Origin: Variovorax sp. S12S4
GTDB lineage: Bacteria; Pseudomonadota; Gammaproteobacteria; Burkholderiales; Burkholderiaceae_C
Direction: 5' to 3'
Assembly: GCF_023195515.1 (NCBI RefSeq)
Contig: NZ_JALPKR020000002.1
Coordinates: 2,829,001 to 2,893,000, forward strand
Length of the DNA: 64,000 nt
The translations under genes and the position numbers were made by a program. Numbering within the stretch: the stretch's first letter is position 1; each line of letters opens with the position of its first letter. Of the stretch, positions 1 to 9,643 are shown in pieces. The notes under the pieces are model-generated. The model saw nothing but the letters and a program-made list of their open reading frames with translations, was not told where the DNA came from and searched no databases.

Positions 1-1053
1 TGCTCTTCGTGGCCGAGCTTCGTGTGCTTGATCTTGGGTGCATAGGCCGTTCCCATTGGACTGGTTTCGGTCATGCCCCAAACTTGCATGACTTCCGCAC
101 CCCGTTCTTCGAATCCTTTGATCATGGCTGAATTGACGGCGGCTCCCCGATCACCAGCTTGCGCAAAGTCGAGAAGCGCAGATCCTGCGATTGCACGTGC
201 GCAAGCAGCATCTGCCAGACAGTTGGTACGCCTGCTGCGCAGGTGACGCCTTCGCCTTCGATGAGTTCGTAGATCGACTTGCCGTCCATTGCCGGGCCGG
301 GCAATACCAGCTTGCAACCAGTGAGCATTGCGGCATACGGGATCCCCATGCATTTACATGAAACATGGGAACCACGGGCAGTACGGCGCCGCATGCTGAA
401 AGATCCAACCCATCGGGCACCGGAACTGCGAATGCATGCAAAAGCGTGGAGCGATGGCTATAGAGCACACCCTTGGGATTGCCGGTCGTCCCGCTCGTGT
501 AGCACATGCTCGACGCCGTGTTCTCGTCGAACGTCGGCCACTGGTAGTCGCCCGAATGCTCTCCGATCCATGTCTCATAGCAAACGAGACCAGGGATGCC
601 GGAATCCGCTGGCAGCCGATCCTCGTCGCACAGCGCCACGTATTTCCTGATGGTCTTGCAGTTGGCGTGGATCGCTTTGACAAGTGGCAGGAATGTCAGG
701 TCGAAGCAGAGGATCTGGTCTTCCGCATGATTGGCGATCCATGCGATTTGATCCGGCGGCAGGCGCGGGTTGATCGTGTGCAGTACACGACCCGATCCCG
801 ATACGCCGGCGTACAGCTCAAGATGGCGGTAGCCGTTCCATGCCAGAGTCGCGACGCGACCGGAAAATTCGAGGTCCGTTGCGTCGAGCGCCTGCGCCAG
901 TTGTCTGGAACGCCGTGCGACGTCGCGCCAGGTGTACCTATGAATATCGCCTTCCACGCGGCGCGATACGATCTCGCTGTCGGCGTGGTGTCTCTCGGCG
1001 GACAAGATAAGTGACGAAATCAGCAGCGGATGCGTTTGCATCAGTCCCAGCAT
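1..1053 (-). pseudogene. AMP-forming acyl-CoA synthetase, 3' end outside window, two frameshifts
   Basis: This enzyme would activate a fatty or related carboxylic acid to its CoA thioester through an acyl-adenylate. The start is the ATG at 1051-1053, preceded by a CAGGAGA ribosome site, giving MLGLMQTHPLLISSL. The adenylate-forming signature YTSGTTGNPKG is near residue 190 and the PMFHVNAWG motif follows. The frame breaks within a run of four C (344-347) and continues in another frame (IPYAAMLTGCKLV, then PTVWQ). It breaks again at a second four-C run (145-148), after which VWGMTETSPMGT is readable. Each break is repaired by one extra G in the coding strand, so these may be sequencing errors in an intact fadD-like gene. 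It is probably the last gene of the operon that starts at the thiolase (5749). Confidence 0.85.
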
Positions 1054-1182
1054 GGTTGTCTCCTGAATTGTTTTGTCTTGCCGGCCGTTCATGAGGGCCG
1101 TTCTTCTTTAACGAGATAAAGGTCATTCGAAGAACGTTTCTCATCGCCAGGCCAGCGATGGCGTTGTCTTTGCCGTTTCATC

Positions 1183-1201
1183 GAAACAGGTGACCTGTTT
1201 C
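1183..1201. promoter_or_regulatory. 19-bp perfect palindrome, candidate operator
   Basis: GAAACAGGTGACCTGTTTC reads as a 9-bp inverted repeat around one central base, and one more flanking C/G pair also matches. It lies in the 188-bp gap upstream of the acyl-CoA synthetase (1053) and downstream of the ligase ending at 1242. A one-base loop rules out a stable RNA hairpin, so a protein-binding operator is more likely than a terminator. It is unlike the operators at 6071 and 6191, which suggests a second regulator. Confidence 0.5.
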
Positions 1202-1241
1202 GCGCGGGGAGGAGGTGACGACTTCTTTGTTTATGGGGCTT

Positions 1242-2762
1242 TCAGCGCAAGTACCGATCGCGCAGCAATCTCTTGTAGAGCTTGCCGGTGGCATGGCGAG
1301 GAAATTCGGATTCGAAATCTATGCTCCGGGGCACCTTGATGGGCCCGAGCAGCGCGAGGCAGCGGGCCCTGAGCGCCTCGGCAACCGACGGCTCCGCAAA
1401 GTCCGGGTGCGCTGGCTGGATGACGGCCTTGACTTCCTCGCCGTATTCCTCGTTCGGCACCCCGAAGACCGCGGCATCCGCCACGCGCAGGTCCTGCAGC
1501 AGCACGTCCTCGATCTCTTGCGGGTAGATGTTGACGCCGCCGGAGATGATGACGAAGTCCTTGCGGTCGGTCAGGTAGAGGTAGCCTTCGCGGTCGAGAT
1601 GGCCGATGTCGCCGAAGGACCGCCAGCCCTGCGGGCTCGTCGCCACGCGGGTCTTGGCGGGATCGTTCCAGTACTCGAACTGCGCGTCGCTCTCGAAGTA
1701 GACGTTCCCGGTTTCGCCCGGCGGCAATTCCCGGCCCGCGTCGTCCAGGATGTGCAGGATGCCGTCGGTCGCGCGGCCGACCGAGCCCTTGTGCTCGAGC
1801 CATTCGCGCGACGTGATGGCCGTGGAGCCGATGCCCTCGGTGCCGGAGTAGTACTCCTGAAGGATCGGCCCCCACCAGTCGATCATCGCCTGCTTGACGT
1901 GCACGGGGCAGGGCGCCGCGCCGTGGACCGCCTGCACCATGGAGGCCATGCTGTAGCGGCCGCGTACGCCCGCATCCAGCCGCAGCAGGCGGTGGAACAT
2001 GGTCGGCACCCAGAGCGAATGCGTGCATCCGAATTGCGCGATGGCGGCGAGCGCGCGCTCGGCATCGAACTTTGCCATCACGATGCTGGTGGCACCGGCA
2101 TGGACGGCCGCCGAGAGGAATCGGTTGGGCGCGCTGTGATAGAGGGGCGACGTCGACAGGTAGACCGTGGCGCTGCCGAGTGCGAACGACCGGGCCACCG
2201 CGGCGTTGCGGTTGTCAACGGCATCGAAGTCGCCTTCGAAGGGCGGCTTGCGCACGCCCTTGGGCCGGCCGGTCGTGCCCGACGAATACAGCATCTCGCG
2301 TCCTGGCGCGAGCACGGGCGGCAGCCCGCTCGGCGCCGCCAGAAAATGCGCCTCCCAGGATTCAATGGCCGGATCCGCAAAGCCGATGCCGACGCGCCGT
2401 GCGCCGCCGACGTCCAGCGACGACGCCGTTTCGGCGTTCATGCAGGCCGACGACACGACGGCGACCGATGCCGCCGAGTCCTTCACGATGTACTCGAAAT
2501 CCGCAGTCGACAGCCGCGTCGAGGTAAGCACGTAGTACAACCCGATGCGCTGCGCGCCGAGCGCAAGAAAAAGCAGTGCGGGCGCGTTCTCGATGCACAG
2601 CACGACGCAGTCTCCCCGCTTCAGGCCGAGCGACAGCAAGGCGTTGGCCGCGCGATTCGCCTCGCGCTCCAACTGCGAGAAGCTGAACGCCTCACCCGAT
2701 TCGAGAAAGTGCACCGCGACCTTGTCGGGCGTGGCAGCTGCGAAGCGGCTCAGGTGGTACAT
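1242..2762 (-). CDS. AMP-dependent CoA ligase (acyl/aryl-CoA synthetase)
   Basis: The protein has 506 residues, the usual length for ANL-superfamily CoA ligases. The P-loop-like motif YSSGTTGRPKGV is near residue 165. The adenine-contact motif EYYSGTEG is near 305, the hinge YLYLTDRKDFVIISGG near 405, and the C-terminal catalytic lysine sits in ATGKLYKR near 495. It converts a carboxylic acid, ATP and CoA to acyl-CoA, AMP and PPi; the substrate cannot be read from sequence. It starts 9 bp after the acyl-CoA dehydrogenase stop, so the two are co-transcribed. The combination with dehydrogenase and thiolase points to beta-oxidation of a specific side-chain or fatty acid. Confidence 0.9.
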   Translation of the reverse strand: MYHLSRFAAATPDKVAVHFLESGEAFSFSQLEREANRAANALLSLGLKRGDCVVLCIENAPALLFLALGAQRIGLYYVLTSTRLSTADFEYIVKDSAASVAVVSSACMNAETASSLDVGGARRVGIGFADPAIESWEAHFLAAPSGLPPVLAPGREMLYSSGTTGRPKGVRKPPFEGDFDAVDNRNAAVARSFALGSATVYLSTSPLYHSAPNRFLSAAVHAGATSIVMAKFDAERALAAIAQFGCTHSLWVPTMFHRLLRLDAGVRGRYSMASMVQAVHGAAPCPVHVKQAMIDWWGPILQEYYSGTEGIGSTAITSREWLEHKGSVGRATDGILHILDDAGRELPPGETGNVYFESDAQFEYWNDPAKTRVATSPQGWRSFGDIGHLDREGYLYLTDRKDFVIISGGVNIYPQEIEDVLLQDLRVADAAVFGVPNEEYGEEVKAVIQPAHPDFAEPSVAEALRARCLALLGPIKVPRSIDFESEFPRHATGKLYKRLLRDRYLR

Positions 2763-2771
2763 GCCGCGCGG

Positions 2772-4548
2772 TCAGAAAAGATCGATGGCCGGCTCCATCA
2801 GCGCGGCCGACCCCGCCTGGATCTCACCGCACAGCGCCGCCGTCTGCGGCAGCAGCCGCTGGAAGTAGAAGCGGGCCGTGGCAATCTTCGATGCATAGAT
2901 CGGGTCGCTCGATCCAGCGTTCCTGAATGCCACCTCGGCCATGCGCGCCCAGGTCCACGCAAGTGCCAGATGCCCGACCAGCCGCAGATAGGGCACCGCG
3001 GCAGCACCTGCCGCGTTCGGATCTTGAGCCGACGTAGCGACCAGCTCGCCTGTGAGCTGCCTGATGTCGGTGACCAGTTTGGTGAGCGGCTCAGTGAACT
3101 CGCGCATCGCCTCGCGCGGGCGGCAGGTTTCGGCGAATGCGCCGGCCATGTCCAGGAAGACACCCATCTGCCGGCCCTGGTCGGCCAGCACCTTGCGCCC
3201 AAGCAGGTCCATGGCCTGCACGCCGTTCGTGCCCTCGTACAGCCCCACGATGCGTACGTCTCGCAGGTGCTGCTCGACGCCGTTCTCGCGGATGTAGCCG
3301 TGCCCGCCGAACACCTGCATGGCAAGCAGTGTGCCTTCCACCGCGAGGTCGCTGGACAGCGCCTTCACGAGCGGGGTGAGGAGGCCCAGCAGTTCGGCCG
3401 TCTCATTGCGTTTGGCGGGGTCGGGATGGAGGCGCTGCACATCGCTCAGTTGCGACGTCCACAGCGCCAGTGCGCGCGCGCCCTCGATGTTCGCCTTCTG
3501 CGTGAGCAGCATTCGGCGCACGTCGGCATGCCCGATGATCGGGTCGGCGGCTTCGCCGGACGACCTTGTCCCGCTCGCGCGGCCCTGCAGGCGCTCCTTC
3601 GCATAGGCCAAGGCCTTCTGATAGGCCGCTTCCATCAGGCCGATGGCGATCGTGCCGACGAGCACGCGCATGTGGTTCATCTGCACGAACATGCCCGCCA
3701 GCCCTTTGTTGGGTGCGCCCAGAAGCCAGCCGGTCGCGCCGTCGAAGTTGATGGTGCAGGTCGAGTTTCCGTGGATGCCCAGCTTGTGCTCGATGGAGCC
3801 GCAGACCACCCCGTTGCGTGCGCCCGCCGCGCCGTTCGCATCGGGAATGAACTTGGGCACGATGAAAGAGAGATGCCCTTCACGCCGGGCGGCGCGTCGG
3901 AGATGCGCGCGAGCACCAGATGCATGATGTTGTCGGTCAGGTCCTGCTCGCCGCCCGAGATGAAGATCTTGCTGCCAGTGATGCAGTAGCTGCCATCGGG
4001 CTGCGCCACGGCGCGGGTGCGCATCAGCCCCAGGTCGGTGCCCGCGTTGGGCTCGGTCAGGCACATGGTCCCGGCCCACTGGCCCGACGCGATCTTCGGC
4101 AGATAGAGTGCCTTCTGTTCTTCCGAACCGTTGGCGGCCACGTTCACGTACGTGGCATGCGACATGCCGGGATACGACGACCATGCCATGTTCGCGCCGC
4201 CGAAGACTTCATAGACCGCATTGGCCACGACCGACGGAAAGCCCTGCCCCCGAACTCGGGGCTGCACGCGAGGCCGGCCCAGCCGTTCTTCGTGAACTCG
4301 TCATAGGCTTTTTTAAAGCCAGGAGGTGTTTGCACCACGCCCGGCGAGGGCATGCTGCATCCGTGCTCGTCGCCGGGCCCGTTGAGCGGCGCAATCACCT
4401 CGGAGGCGAACTGGCCGGCCGCGGTGAGCACCTGGTCGATGGTTTCGGCGTCGAACTCCGGCTGGCCGCAATCCTCCAGCATGACCGGCACCCGGAGCAA
4501 CTCGTGCAATATGAACTGAATATCTCGCAGTGGGATCTGGTAGCTCAT
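2772..4548 (-). pseudogene. Acyl-CoA dehydrogenase, ~592-aa type, two frameshifts
   Basis: The N-terminus MSYQIPLRDIQFILHELL and the length of about 592 residues identify the long acyl-CoA dehydrogenase family with an extra N-terminal segment (the 3-methylmercaptopropionyl-CoA dehydrogenase-like group). The family oxidises acyl-CoA to 2-enoyl-CoA using FAD. Visible motifs are MCLTEPNAGTDLG (FAD and substrate region), GSKIFISGGEQD and LYEGTNGVQAMDLLGRK. The frame breaks at a five-C run (4247-4251, after CSPEFGG) and at AAA 3865-3867 (after VKGISL). One added base at each site restores a continuous protein. The AAGGAG ribosome site sits just inside the end of the thiolase gene, 16 bp upstream. 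Sequencing error is the likeliest cause of both breaks. Confidence 0.88.
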
Positions 4549-4564
4549 GGCGATGCTCCTTGCG

Positions 4565-5749
4565 TCAGACCACTTCGAACAGGCCCGCGGCACCCATGCC
4601 GCCGCCGATGCACATCGTCACGACGACGAAGCGCGCGCCGCGCCGCTTGCCCTCGATGAGCGCATGCCCCACCAGCCGCGAGCCGGTCATGCCGTAGGGG
4701 TGACCGATCGTGATGCCGCCGCCGTTGACGTTCAGCTTCTCGGGGTCGATGCCCAGACGATCGCGTGAGTACAGCACCTGGCAGGCGAAGGCCTCGTTCA
4801 GTTCCCACAGGCCGATGTCGTTCACTGTGAGCCCGTGCGTCTTCAGCAGCTTGGGCACCGCCAGCACCGGGCCGATGCCCATCTCCTCGGGCGCGAGGCC
4901 GGCGACCGCGATGCCGCGGTACATGCCCAGCGGCTTGAGCCCGCGGCGCTCGGCAACCGCACGCTCCACCAGCACGCAGGCCGATGCGCCATCCGACAGT
5001 TGGCTCGAATTGCCCGCGGTGATCACGCCGCCTTCGATGACCGGCTTGAGGCTGGCAAGGCCTTCGAGCGTGGTGTCGGGGCGGTTGCCTTCATCGCGGT
5101 CCAGCGTGACGTCGCGATAGCTGATCGCGCCCGTCTGCTTGTCGGCCACGGCCATGCGCGCGGTGATCGGCACGATCTCGTCGTCGAACAGGTGGCGCTC
5201 CTGCGCCAGCGCGGTGCGGCGTTGCGCTTCCGCGGAATACGCGTCTTGCGCTTCCCGTGAGATGCCGTACTTCTTTGCCACGATCTCGGCCGTGTTGAGC
5301 ATCGGGATGTAGGCATGCTGCACGCGCGAGATGAGCAGCGGGTCGGCCTCTTCACCCACCCACTTGACGAAGGGGTTCTGCACAGCGGAGATGTTCTCCT
5401 GCCCGCCACCCACGGTCACGTCCATGCCGTCGACGATGATCTGCTTGGCCGCCGTCGCGATGGCCATCAGGCCCGAGGCGCATTGCCGATCCATTGTTTG
5501 GCCCGGCACCGACTGCGGCAGTCCCGCCGCCAGCGCAGAAAGGCGGCCGATGTTCATGCCCGCGGTGCCGGCGGCCATCGCGCTGCCGATGACCACATCC
5601 TCCACCTCGCCGGGATTGATGCCCGCCCGTCGCACGGCGTGCTGGATTACATGGCCCATCAGGGTGGGCGACTTGATGTTGTTCAATGCGCCGCGAAACG
5701 CGCGGCCGATGCCCGTGCGTGCGGTGGAAACGATGACGGCTTCTCTCAT
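4565..5749 (-). CDS. Acetyl-CoA acyltransferase (thiolase)
   Basis: A 394-residue thiolase of normal length. The nucleophilic cysteine is C90 in DRQCASGL, the histidine lies in [11 protein letters not shown] near residue 350, and the second catalytic cysteine is in [11 protein letters not shown] near 380. All catalytic residues are present. It cleaves 3-ketoacyl-CoA to acetyl-CoA and a shortened acyl-CoA, the last step of beta-oxidation. It is the first gene of the minus-strand operon (thiolase, dehydrogenase, ligase, synthetase). Its upstream region holds two copies of a TetR-type operator shared with the divergent regulator at 6250. Confidence 0.93.
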   Translation of the reverse strand: MREAVIVSTARTGIGRAFRGALNNIKSPTLMGHVIQHAVRRAGINPGEVEDVVIGSAMAAGTAGMNIGRLSALAAGLPQSVPGQTMDRQCASGLMAIATAAKQIIVDGMDVTVGGGQENISAVQNPFVKWVGEEADPLLISRVQHAYIPMLNTAEIVAKKYGISREAQDAYSAEAQRRTALAQERHLFDDEIVPITARMAVADKQTGAISYRDVTLDRDEGNRPDTTLEGLASLKPVIEGGVITAGNSSQLSDGASACVLVERAVAERRGLKPLGMYRGIAVAGLAPEEMGIGPVLAVPKLLKTHGLTVNDIGLWELNEAFACQVLYSRDRLGIDPEKLNVNGGGITIGHPYGMTGSRLVGHALIEGKRRGARFVVVTMCIGGGMGAAGLFEVV

Positions 5750-5754
5750 GATTC

Positions 5755-5909
5755 AGACTCCCGGGGTTGGGTAAAAGGTTGGCGCAGCGGCTCGCCACGA
5801 CCGCGCGGTTCAGGCGCAGCGCAGGGGTGAGTTCTTCGTCGCACTGGCGCAGCGAACGGGGGATGACGCGGACGGCGGACACGCGCGGGTCCTCTGGCAG
5901 GCCGAGATG
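5755..5909 (-). pseudogene. Relic resembling C-terminus of an AMP-binding synthetase
   Basis: On the minus strand a readable segment (HLGLPEDPRVSAVRVIP, then DEELTPALRLNRAVV) resembles the extreme C-terminus of long-chain acyl-CoA synthetases, where a GELTPTLKLRR-like motif is typical. No upstream part of such a gene is visible in a consistent frame. The segment runs into the thiolase start. It is probably a leftover of a ligase gene once adjacent to the operon. The family assignment rests on a short motif only. Confidence 0.35.
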
Positions 5910-6070
5910 CGCAGCACGATGACGAATCCCCTGCCGAGCGACGCGGAGGCCACCAGCGCCACGCCTTGTTCGAAATTGAGGATCTCGGTTGCCTCCTTGC
6001 TGAGGACGAGCCCGTAGATCTTGGGTCAGTCGCGTCATCACATCATCCGGTTAAGAGTGAAATTAACGTT

Positions 6071-6083
6071 CGTTTAGTAAACG
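6071..6083. promoter_or_regulatory. Operator copy 1 (CGTTTAGTAAACG)
   Basis: A 13-bp palindrome CGTTTAGTAAACG lies about 320 bp upstream of the thiolase start, followed by ATTG. It matches the site at 6191 in 12 of 13 bases. TetR-family regulators of acyl-CoA operons commonly bind such palindromes. The regulator is presumably the TetR protein encoded at 6250. Confidence 0.65.
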
Positions 6084-6190
6084 ATTGCTAAACTATAGGT
6101 CGACAGCGAGGCACCGTCAACGGACGTGGGATGGGTTGTCGCAGGGACAAACCCTGATTCAGGGGCGCTTCTTTTCAATAAGAGTGAGCT

Positions 6191-6203
6191 CGTTTAGCAA
6201 ACG
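6191..6203. promoter_or_regulatory. Operator copy 2 (CGTTTAGCAAACG)
   Basis: CGTTTAGCAAACG, followed by ATCG, repeats the 6071 site exactly 120 bp away. It overlaps the -35 position of a possible promoter whose -10 is TATGAT at 6214-6219, upstream of the TetR gene. This arrangement fits autorepression of the TetR gene together with control of the divergent operon. Confidence 0.65.
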
Positions 6204-6249
6204 ATCGGCATGTTATGATGGGGTCCTTACGACCTGCTGAGATTCATCC

Positions 6250-6840
6250 ATGCGCTATCCATCAACGCACAAAGAGGAAACCCGCAAGAAGCTGCTTGCG
6301 AACGCCCGCGCGATCGCCAAAAAAGGCGGCTTCGAGTCGACTGGCGTCGACGAACTGATGGCAAGCATCGGTCTGACTGGAGGTGCCTTTTATGGCCATT
6401 TCCCCTCCAAGGACGCCCTGTTTGCCGAGCTCCTGGAGCAAGAAATCTTGAACAGCGGAGAGATGCTGGGCGCGGACGAGGAATCACCGCCCGACCACGT
6501 TGCGAAGAGACTGCGCAGTTATCTGAGTTCGTATCACGCCCTGCATCCGGAAACCGGCTGCGTCTTGCCGGCACTGGGGCCCGAGATCGCACGGGCAGGG
6601 CCCGAGGTGCGTGAGGTCGTCGAGAGAGGCTTGAAGCAGTTGCAAAAGAGCTGGAGTTCTCGCATGGGAGACCCGGATGCAGCGTGGGCGCTTATTGCCC
6701 AATGTGTGGGCGCGCTGGTCCTGTCTCGGGCGGTCGAGTCGGAGCGCACCCGCAAGGACATCCTCGCCTCCAGCCGCCGGTTCATTGACCAAACTCACGC
6801 GGTTGAGCAGACCTCGGTAAAGCCCTCGAAGGCCTCCTGA
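6250..6840 (+). CDS. TetR/AcrR family regulator
   Basis: A 196-residue TetR-type repressor. The N-terminal helix-turn-helix covers about residues 10-55 (ETRKKLLANARAIA, then FESTGVDELMASIGLTGGAFYGHFPSKDALF); GAFYGHF is the recognition-helix signature. The rest is the ligand-binding, dimerising domain. It is divergent from the thiolase operon and has two copies of a 13-bp palindrome in the shared region. It is therefore likely to repress both itself and the operon until an acyl-CoA ligand binds. The ligand is unknown. Confidence 0.9.
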   Translation: MRYPSTHKEETRKKLLANARAIAKKGGFESTGVDELMASIGLTGGAFYGHFPSKDALFAELLEQEILNSGEMLGADEESPPDHVAKRLRSYLSSYHALHPETGCVLPALGPEIARAGPEVREVVERGLKQLQKSWSSRMGDPDAAWALIAQCVGALVLSRAVESERTRKDILASSRRFIDQTHAVEQTSVKPSKAS

Positions 6841-6852
6841 CAGCGACGGTAG

Positions 6853-7371
6853 ATGAATCAAAGGCGCGTCGCTCGTACACGTGCGCCAATGCATCCGTTT
6901 TTCGCACCGGAGACACAGGCTGTTGCTCCAGAGGCAGCGAGGGCGGGACCGAAGCCATCGGCCTGTACTGACACAAAGCTTCACCAGCTCGCGCGGCTCG
7001 TGAGGCGTCGTTATGAGGCCGAACTTGGGAAGGTGGGTTTACGAACCACGCAATATGGGCTGTTGACGCAGGTAGCTGCCAACGGGCCGATGCGTCCCTC
7101 GGACCTAGCGGATGCGATGGCGCTCTCTCCGTCGACACTGACCCGCAATCTCAAACCCCTCATCTCGTCGGGTTTGCTGAAACTGGGCGCCGGTACCGAC
7201 GGACGCACGCGAAGCGTGCACATCACCGCTTCGGGTAAAAGTAAGTGCGCGGAAGGCTTGCCTCATTGGACCGCGGCACAAGCCAGAGTGCATCAGCTGA
7301 TAGGGAGCAGGAACGTTCGCGAGTTGCATGCACTCGTTGAGGACTGCTTGGCGAGCATCTCGGCATCATGA
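6853..7371 (+). CDS. MarR family winged-helix regulator
   Basis: The protein has up to 172 residues. After a poorly conserved N-terminal tail of about 35 residues it shows a MarR-type winged helix: TTQYGLLTQVAANGPMRPSDLADAM, then SPSTLTRNLKPLISSGLLKLG and the wing GRTRSVHITASGK. An internal ATG at 6889 is a possible alternative start. It begins 12 bp after the TetR stop, so it may be co-transcribed with it. The next gene on the same strand encodes a YciI-like protein. The target is unknown. Confidence 0.85.
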   Translation: MNQRRVARTRAPMHPFFAPETQAVAPEAARAGPKPSACTDTKLHQLARLVRRRYEAELGKVGLRTTQYGLLTQVAANGPMRPSDLADAMALSPSTLTRNLKPLISSGLLKLGAGTDGRTRSVHITASGKSKCAEGLPHWTAAQARVHQLIGSRNVRELHALVEDCLASISAS

Positions 7372-7537
7372 ACTGCCGCTGCTGTAGACGCTCTTGGACC
7401 GGTGCATCCGGCGAACCGGAATGTTCGCAATGACAGTCGCAATCGGAACGAAGGCTTCGTCGTCCCGGGCTTGGCGCTCAAACTTGCCTTACAAGGCGGC
7501 GAGCCGCCTGCCGATCGGTACCCAATGGAGAATGAAG

Positions 7538-7834
7538 ATGAAATACTTTCTTGCCAGATTCCTGCCACCCCGCGCCGATTTTCTAGCAACCATGTCTCCC
7601 GACGAAGTCAACCTGATGAAGGAACACGGGGCCTTCCTGAACGACCTTCTGCAAAAGGGGGTGGTCGTGGCACACGGCCCGGTGGCCGACCCGGCCGGCG
7701 GATGGGGCCTCTCGCTCTATCAGGTCGAGGATGGTCAAGATGTCAGGGCATTGGCGCAGGAGGATCCCATGGTGAGATCGGGTGGCGCGTGCTACGAGAT
7801 CTTCTCGATGCCGCACCTGCAGGTGCGGGTCTGA
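7538..7834 (+). CDS. YciI-like domain protein
   Basis: A short alpha-beta barrel protein of about 98 residues starting MKYFLARFLPPRADFLATMSPDE. A GGAG ribosome site 7 bp upstream supports this ATG over the one at 7532. YciI-related proteins share the segment seen here: a leading KYF strand, 'EHGAFLNDLLQKGVVVAHGPV', and a closing region of aspartate and arginine residues. The biochemical role of most family members is unknown. It lies downstream of the MarR gene, with 166 bp between them. Confidence 0.75.
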   Translation: MKYFLARFLPPRADFLATMSPDEVNLMKEHGAFLNDLLQKGVVVAHGPVADPAGGWGLSLYQVEDGQDVRALAQEDPMVRSGGACYEIFSMPHLQVRV

Positions 7835-8094
7835 GATTTCCCAAGGGGCGCCCGCATGAGGTTTCGGAGGGACGCGCGCCGACGCCAGTTGAGGATGCTC
7901 ACGGCCATGGATGGAGTCCTTGGTTCCTAGTCACAGATTCTGGCGCAACTTGAACCGACGCTGTTGCGATGCGAGCAATAGCCGCACAGCTCACGTGACG
8001 GAGAGGGATAGGGGGCCGCCGCATTTGTTCTCAGCTAAAATTGGAGACTGGTGGTCTGCAATCGGGCGGGCCGTTAAATGAAGTGTGATCCCGC
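7835..8094. other. Intergenic region, no gene recognised
   Basis: A 260-bp gap between the YciI-like gene and a second TetR gene. I see no convincing ORF, RNA gene or terminator. It probably carries the promoter of the TetR gene at 8095. Confidence 0.5.
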
Positions 8095-8760
8095 ATGAAT
8101 TCGCCCACCTCATACGTACGCGCCCGATCCGCCGAGCAGAAGGAAGAGCGGCGCCGCCACTTGCTGGCCACCGCCCGGGAAATGCTGAGCCAGAACCCGG
8201 CTGCCCTCGAGTTGGGAATCAACGAACTGGCGCGACAGGCTGCGATGACCAAGTCGAACGTGTACCGGTATTTCGAGAGCAGCGAAGCAGTGCTGATGGA
8301 CCTGCTCGTCGAAGAATTTGCAGCCTGGCATGCCGAACTGAGCACGGCACTGGCGCGCGGCGGCAAGGCGGGCGCCAGCTTTGAGCACATTGCCCGCGTC
8401 TTCGCCTCGACGGTCTCTGCCCGACCTTTGCTTTGCCGGCTGACCAGCGTCCTGCCGTCCTTCCTGGAGCGCAAGGTGTCGTTCGAGCGCATGGTCGAGT
8501 TCAAAGGCAACCTGCTGGCCGTTCGGCAGGGCGCAGCGCAGGCCTTTCACGCCCGCGTGCCCGGCATGCCGGTGCAAGCCTTCGAGCAGGTGATGAAGCA
8601 CACGGTGCCGCTCATCATCGGGCTATGGCCGCTCAGCAACCCGGCGGAGATGGCCGCGCAAGTCGTCGAGCTGCCCGAGTTGGCGGGTTTGCGATACGAC
8701 TTCGAGCAAGACCTTGCGCATGCCCTGCTGACGTTGATGCGGGGGATGGCGAAAGTGTAG
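8095..8760 (+). CDS. TetR/AcrR family regulator
   Basis: A 221-residue TetR-type protein. The helix-turn-helix is at about residues 20-65 (ERRRHLLATAREML, then LGINELARQAAMTKSNVYRYFESSEAVLMDLL); NVYRYFES is the recognition helix. The C-terminal part is long, with 'LTSVLPSFLERKVSFERMVEF', a pattern seen in TetR proteins that control lipid or quinone-related genes. No obvious target gene is adjacent, since both flanks are intergenic or relic sequence. Confidence 0.88.
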   Translation: MNSPTSYVRARSAEQKEERRRHLLATAREMLSQNPAALELGINELARQAAMTKSNVYRYFESSEAVLMDLLVEEFAAWHAELSTALARGGKAGASFEHIARVFASTVSARPLLCRLTSVLPSFLERKVSFERMVEFKGNLLAVRQGAAQAFHARVPGMPVQAFEQVMKHTVPLIIGLWPLSNPAEMAAQVVELPELAGLRYDFEQDLAHALLTLMRGMAKV

Positions 8761-9373
8761 AAGGCGTCTTGCCACACAGAAGTCTTTCAGCTCATCTTCG
8801 AGCATTGATCGAAATTGAGCGGCCACTGTAAGCACGTCGATAAATGCGGATGGGCTCGAATTTGCAGCCACTCAATGCGGATCTTCCGAAGAGCAATCGC
8901 CACTGGGTTCGACTCGCGGCCCCTAATCTTGTTGCGGCGCAGAACTACGCGGCGCAGCCGTTCTGGATTGGCGTAAGCCGCACAGTCGCGCCGACACCTC
9001 CGGGCTCCGCGGGAGTTTTGCGCGGATGCCCCGGGCGCAAACCAACACCGAGCTCAGTTGCATCGCAATTGAAGGCGACCGTGTCCGTTGGGACGCAGTT
9101 TAATGACCACGATGCTGCTGGTTGACGACCAGGAGAGTTGAGTGACCCCCACTCCAAAGGACGGCGCCTGACCTCAGACGCGCGCGCTTGCGCCTGAATG
9201 CTGCGCATGTGGCGCTCTGTTCGGACGGACAGCAGAGTCCGTCGAAATTTTGCACGGGCCGCTTCACTCTCCAAGCGGAGCGCGCGGCTTCCTTCCAGAA
9301 GATGGTCCATGCCTGTCTCCGGCAATCGACGTGCCTGCCGCATTTTGCAAGCCCGACAACCTGCCCGCACACT
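8761..9373. other. Relic-bearing intergenic region
   Basis: These 613 bp hold no intact gene that I recognise. On the minus strand at about 8957-9012 the sequence resembles the 3' end of the hypothetical gene at 24569-24889. The same peptide GGVGATVRLTPI is encoded, but the TAG stop of the 24-kb copy is replaced by a glutamine codon here. The rest looks like decayed accessory DNA. Confidence 0.5.
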
Positions 9374-9643
9374 CTATTCGAGTGCCCCGAAGTCCGTGAC
9401 GCCGCTATGCGGCCGCGACAGGTACTCGTCGATCCAGAAGCGAGCTTTGACAGCCAACAGGCGATGAGCCTCTTCTTCCGACCATGTCCCGGTGATGGTC
9501 AGGCGACAGACCGGCGCGCCTGCGCGTTGTATGTCCGCGAAATAGCTGGGCATCTCACCGAGGCCTTCTTGGGTGACGGCCATTGTCCAATCGGCGGGCG
9601 CTAAGGGCCCGCCGGGGTCGTCGCCCGAAAGATAGAGATTCAT
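9374..9643 (-). CDS. Hypothetical protein, 89 aa
   Basis: A complete 89-residue frame starting MNLYLSGDDPGGPLAPADW. It is rich in acidic and aromatic residues and has no signal peptide or membrane segment. The composition (SYFADIQRAG, RLTITGTWSEEEAHRLLAVKARFWIDEYL) looks like a folded cytoplasmic protein rather than a shadow frame. I do not recognise the family. It stands alone, upstream of the relic region at 8761-9373. Confidence 0.55.
   Translation of the reverse strand: MNLYLSGDDPGGPLAPADWTMAVTQEGLGEMPSYFADIQRAGAPVCRLTITGTWSEEEAHRLLAVKARFWIDEYLSRPHSGVTDFGALE

Noticed and set aside
1215..3989. 924-codon plus-strand open frame
   Set aside because: It is antisense to the CoA ligase and acyl-CoA dehydrogenase, has no family features, and arises from high GC content.
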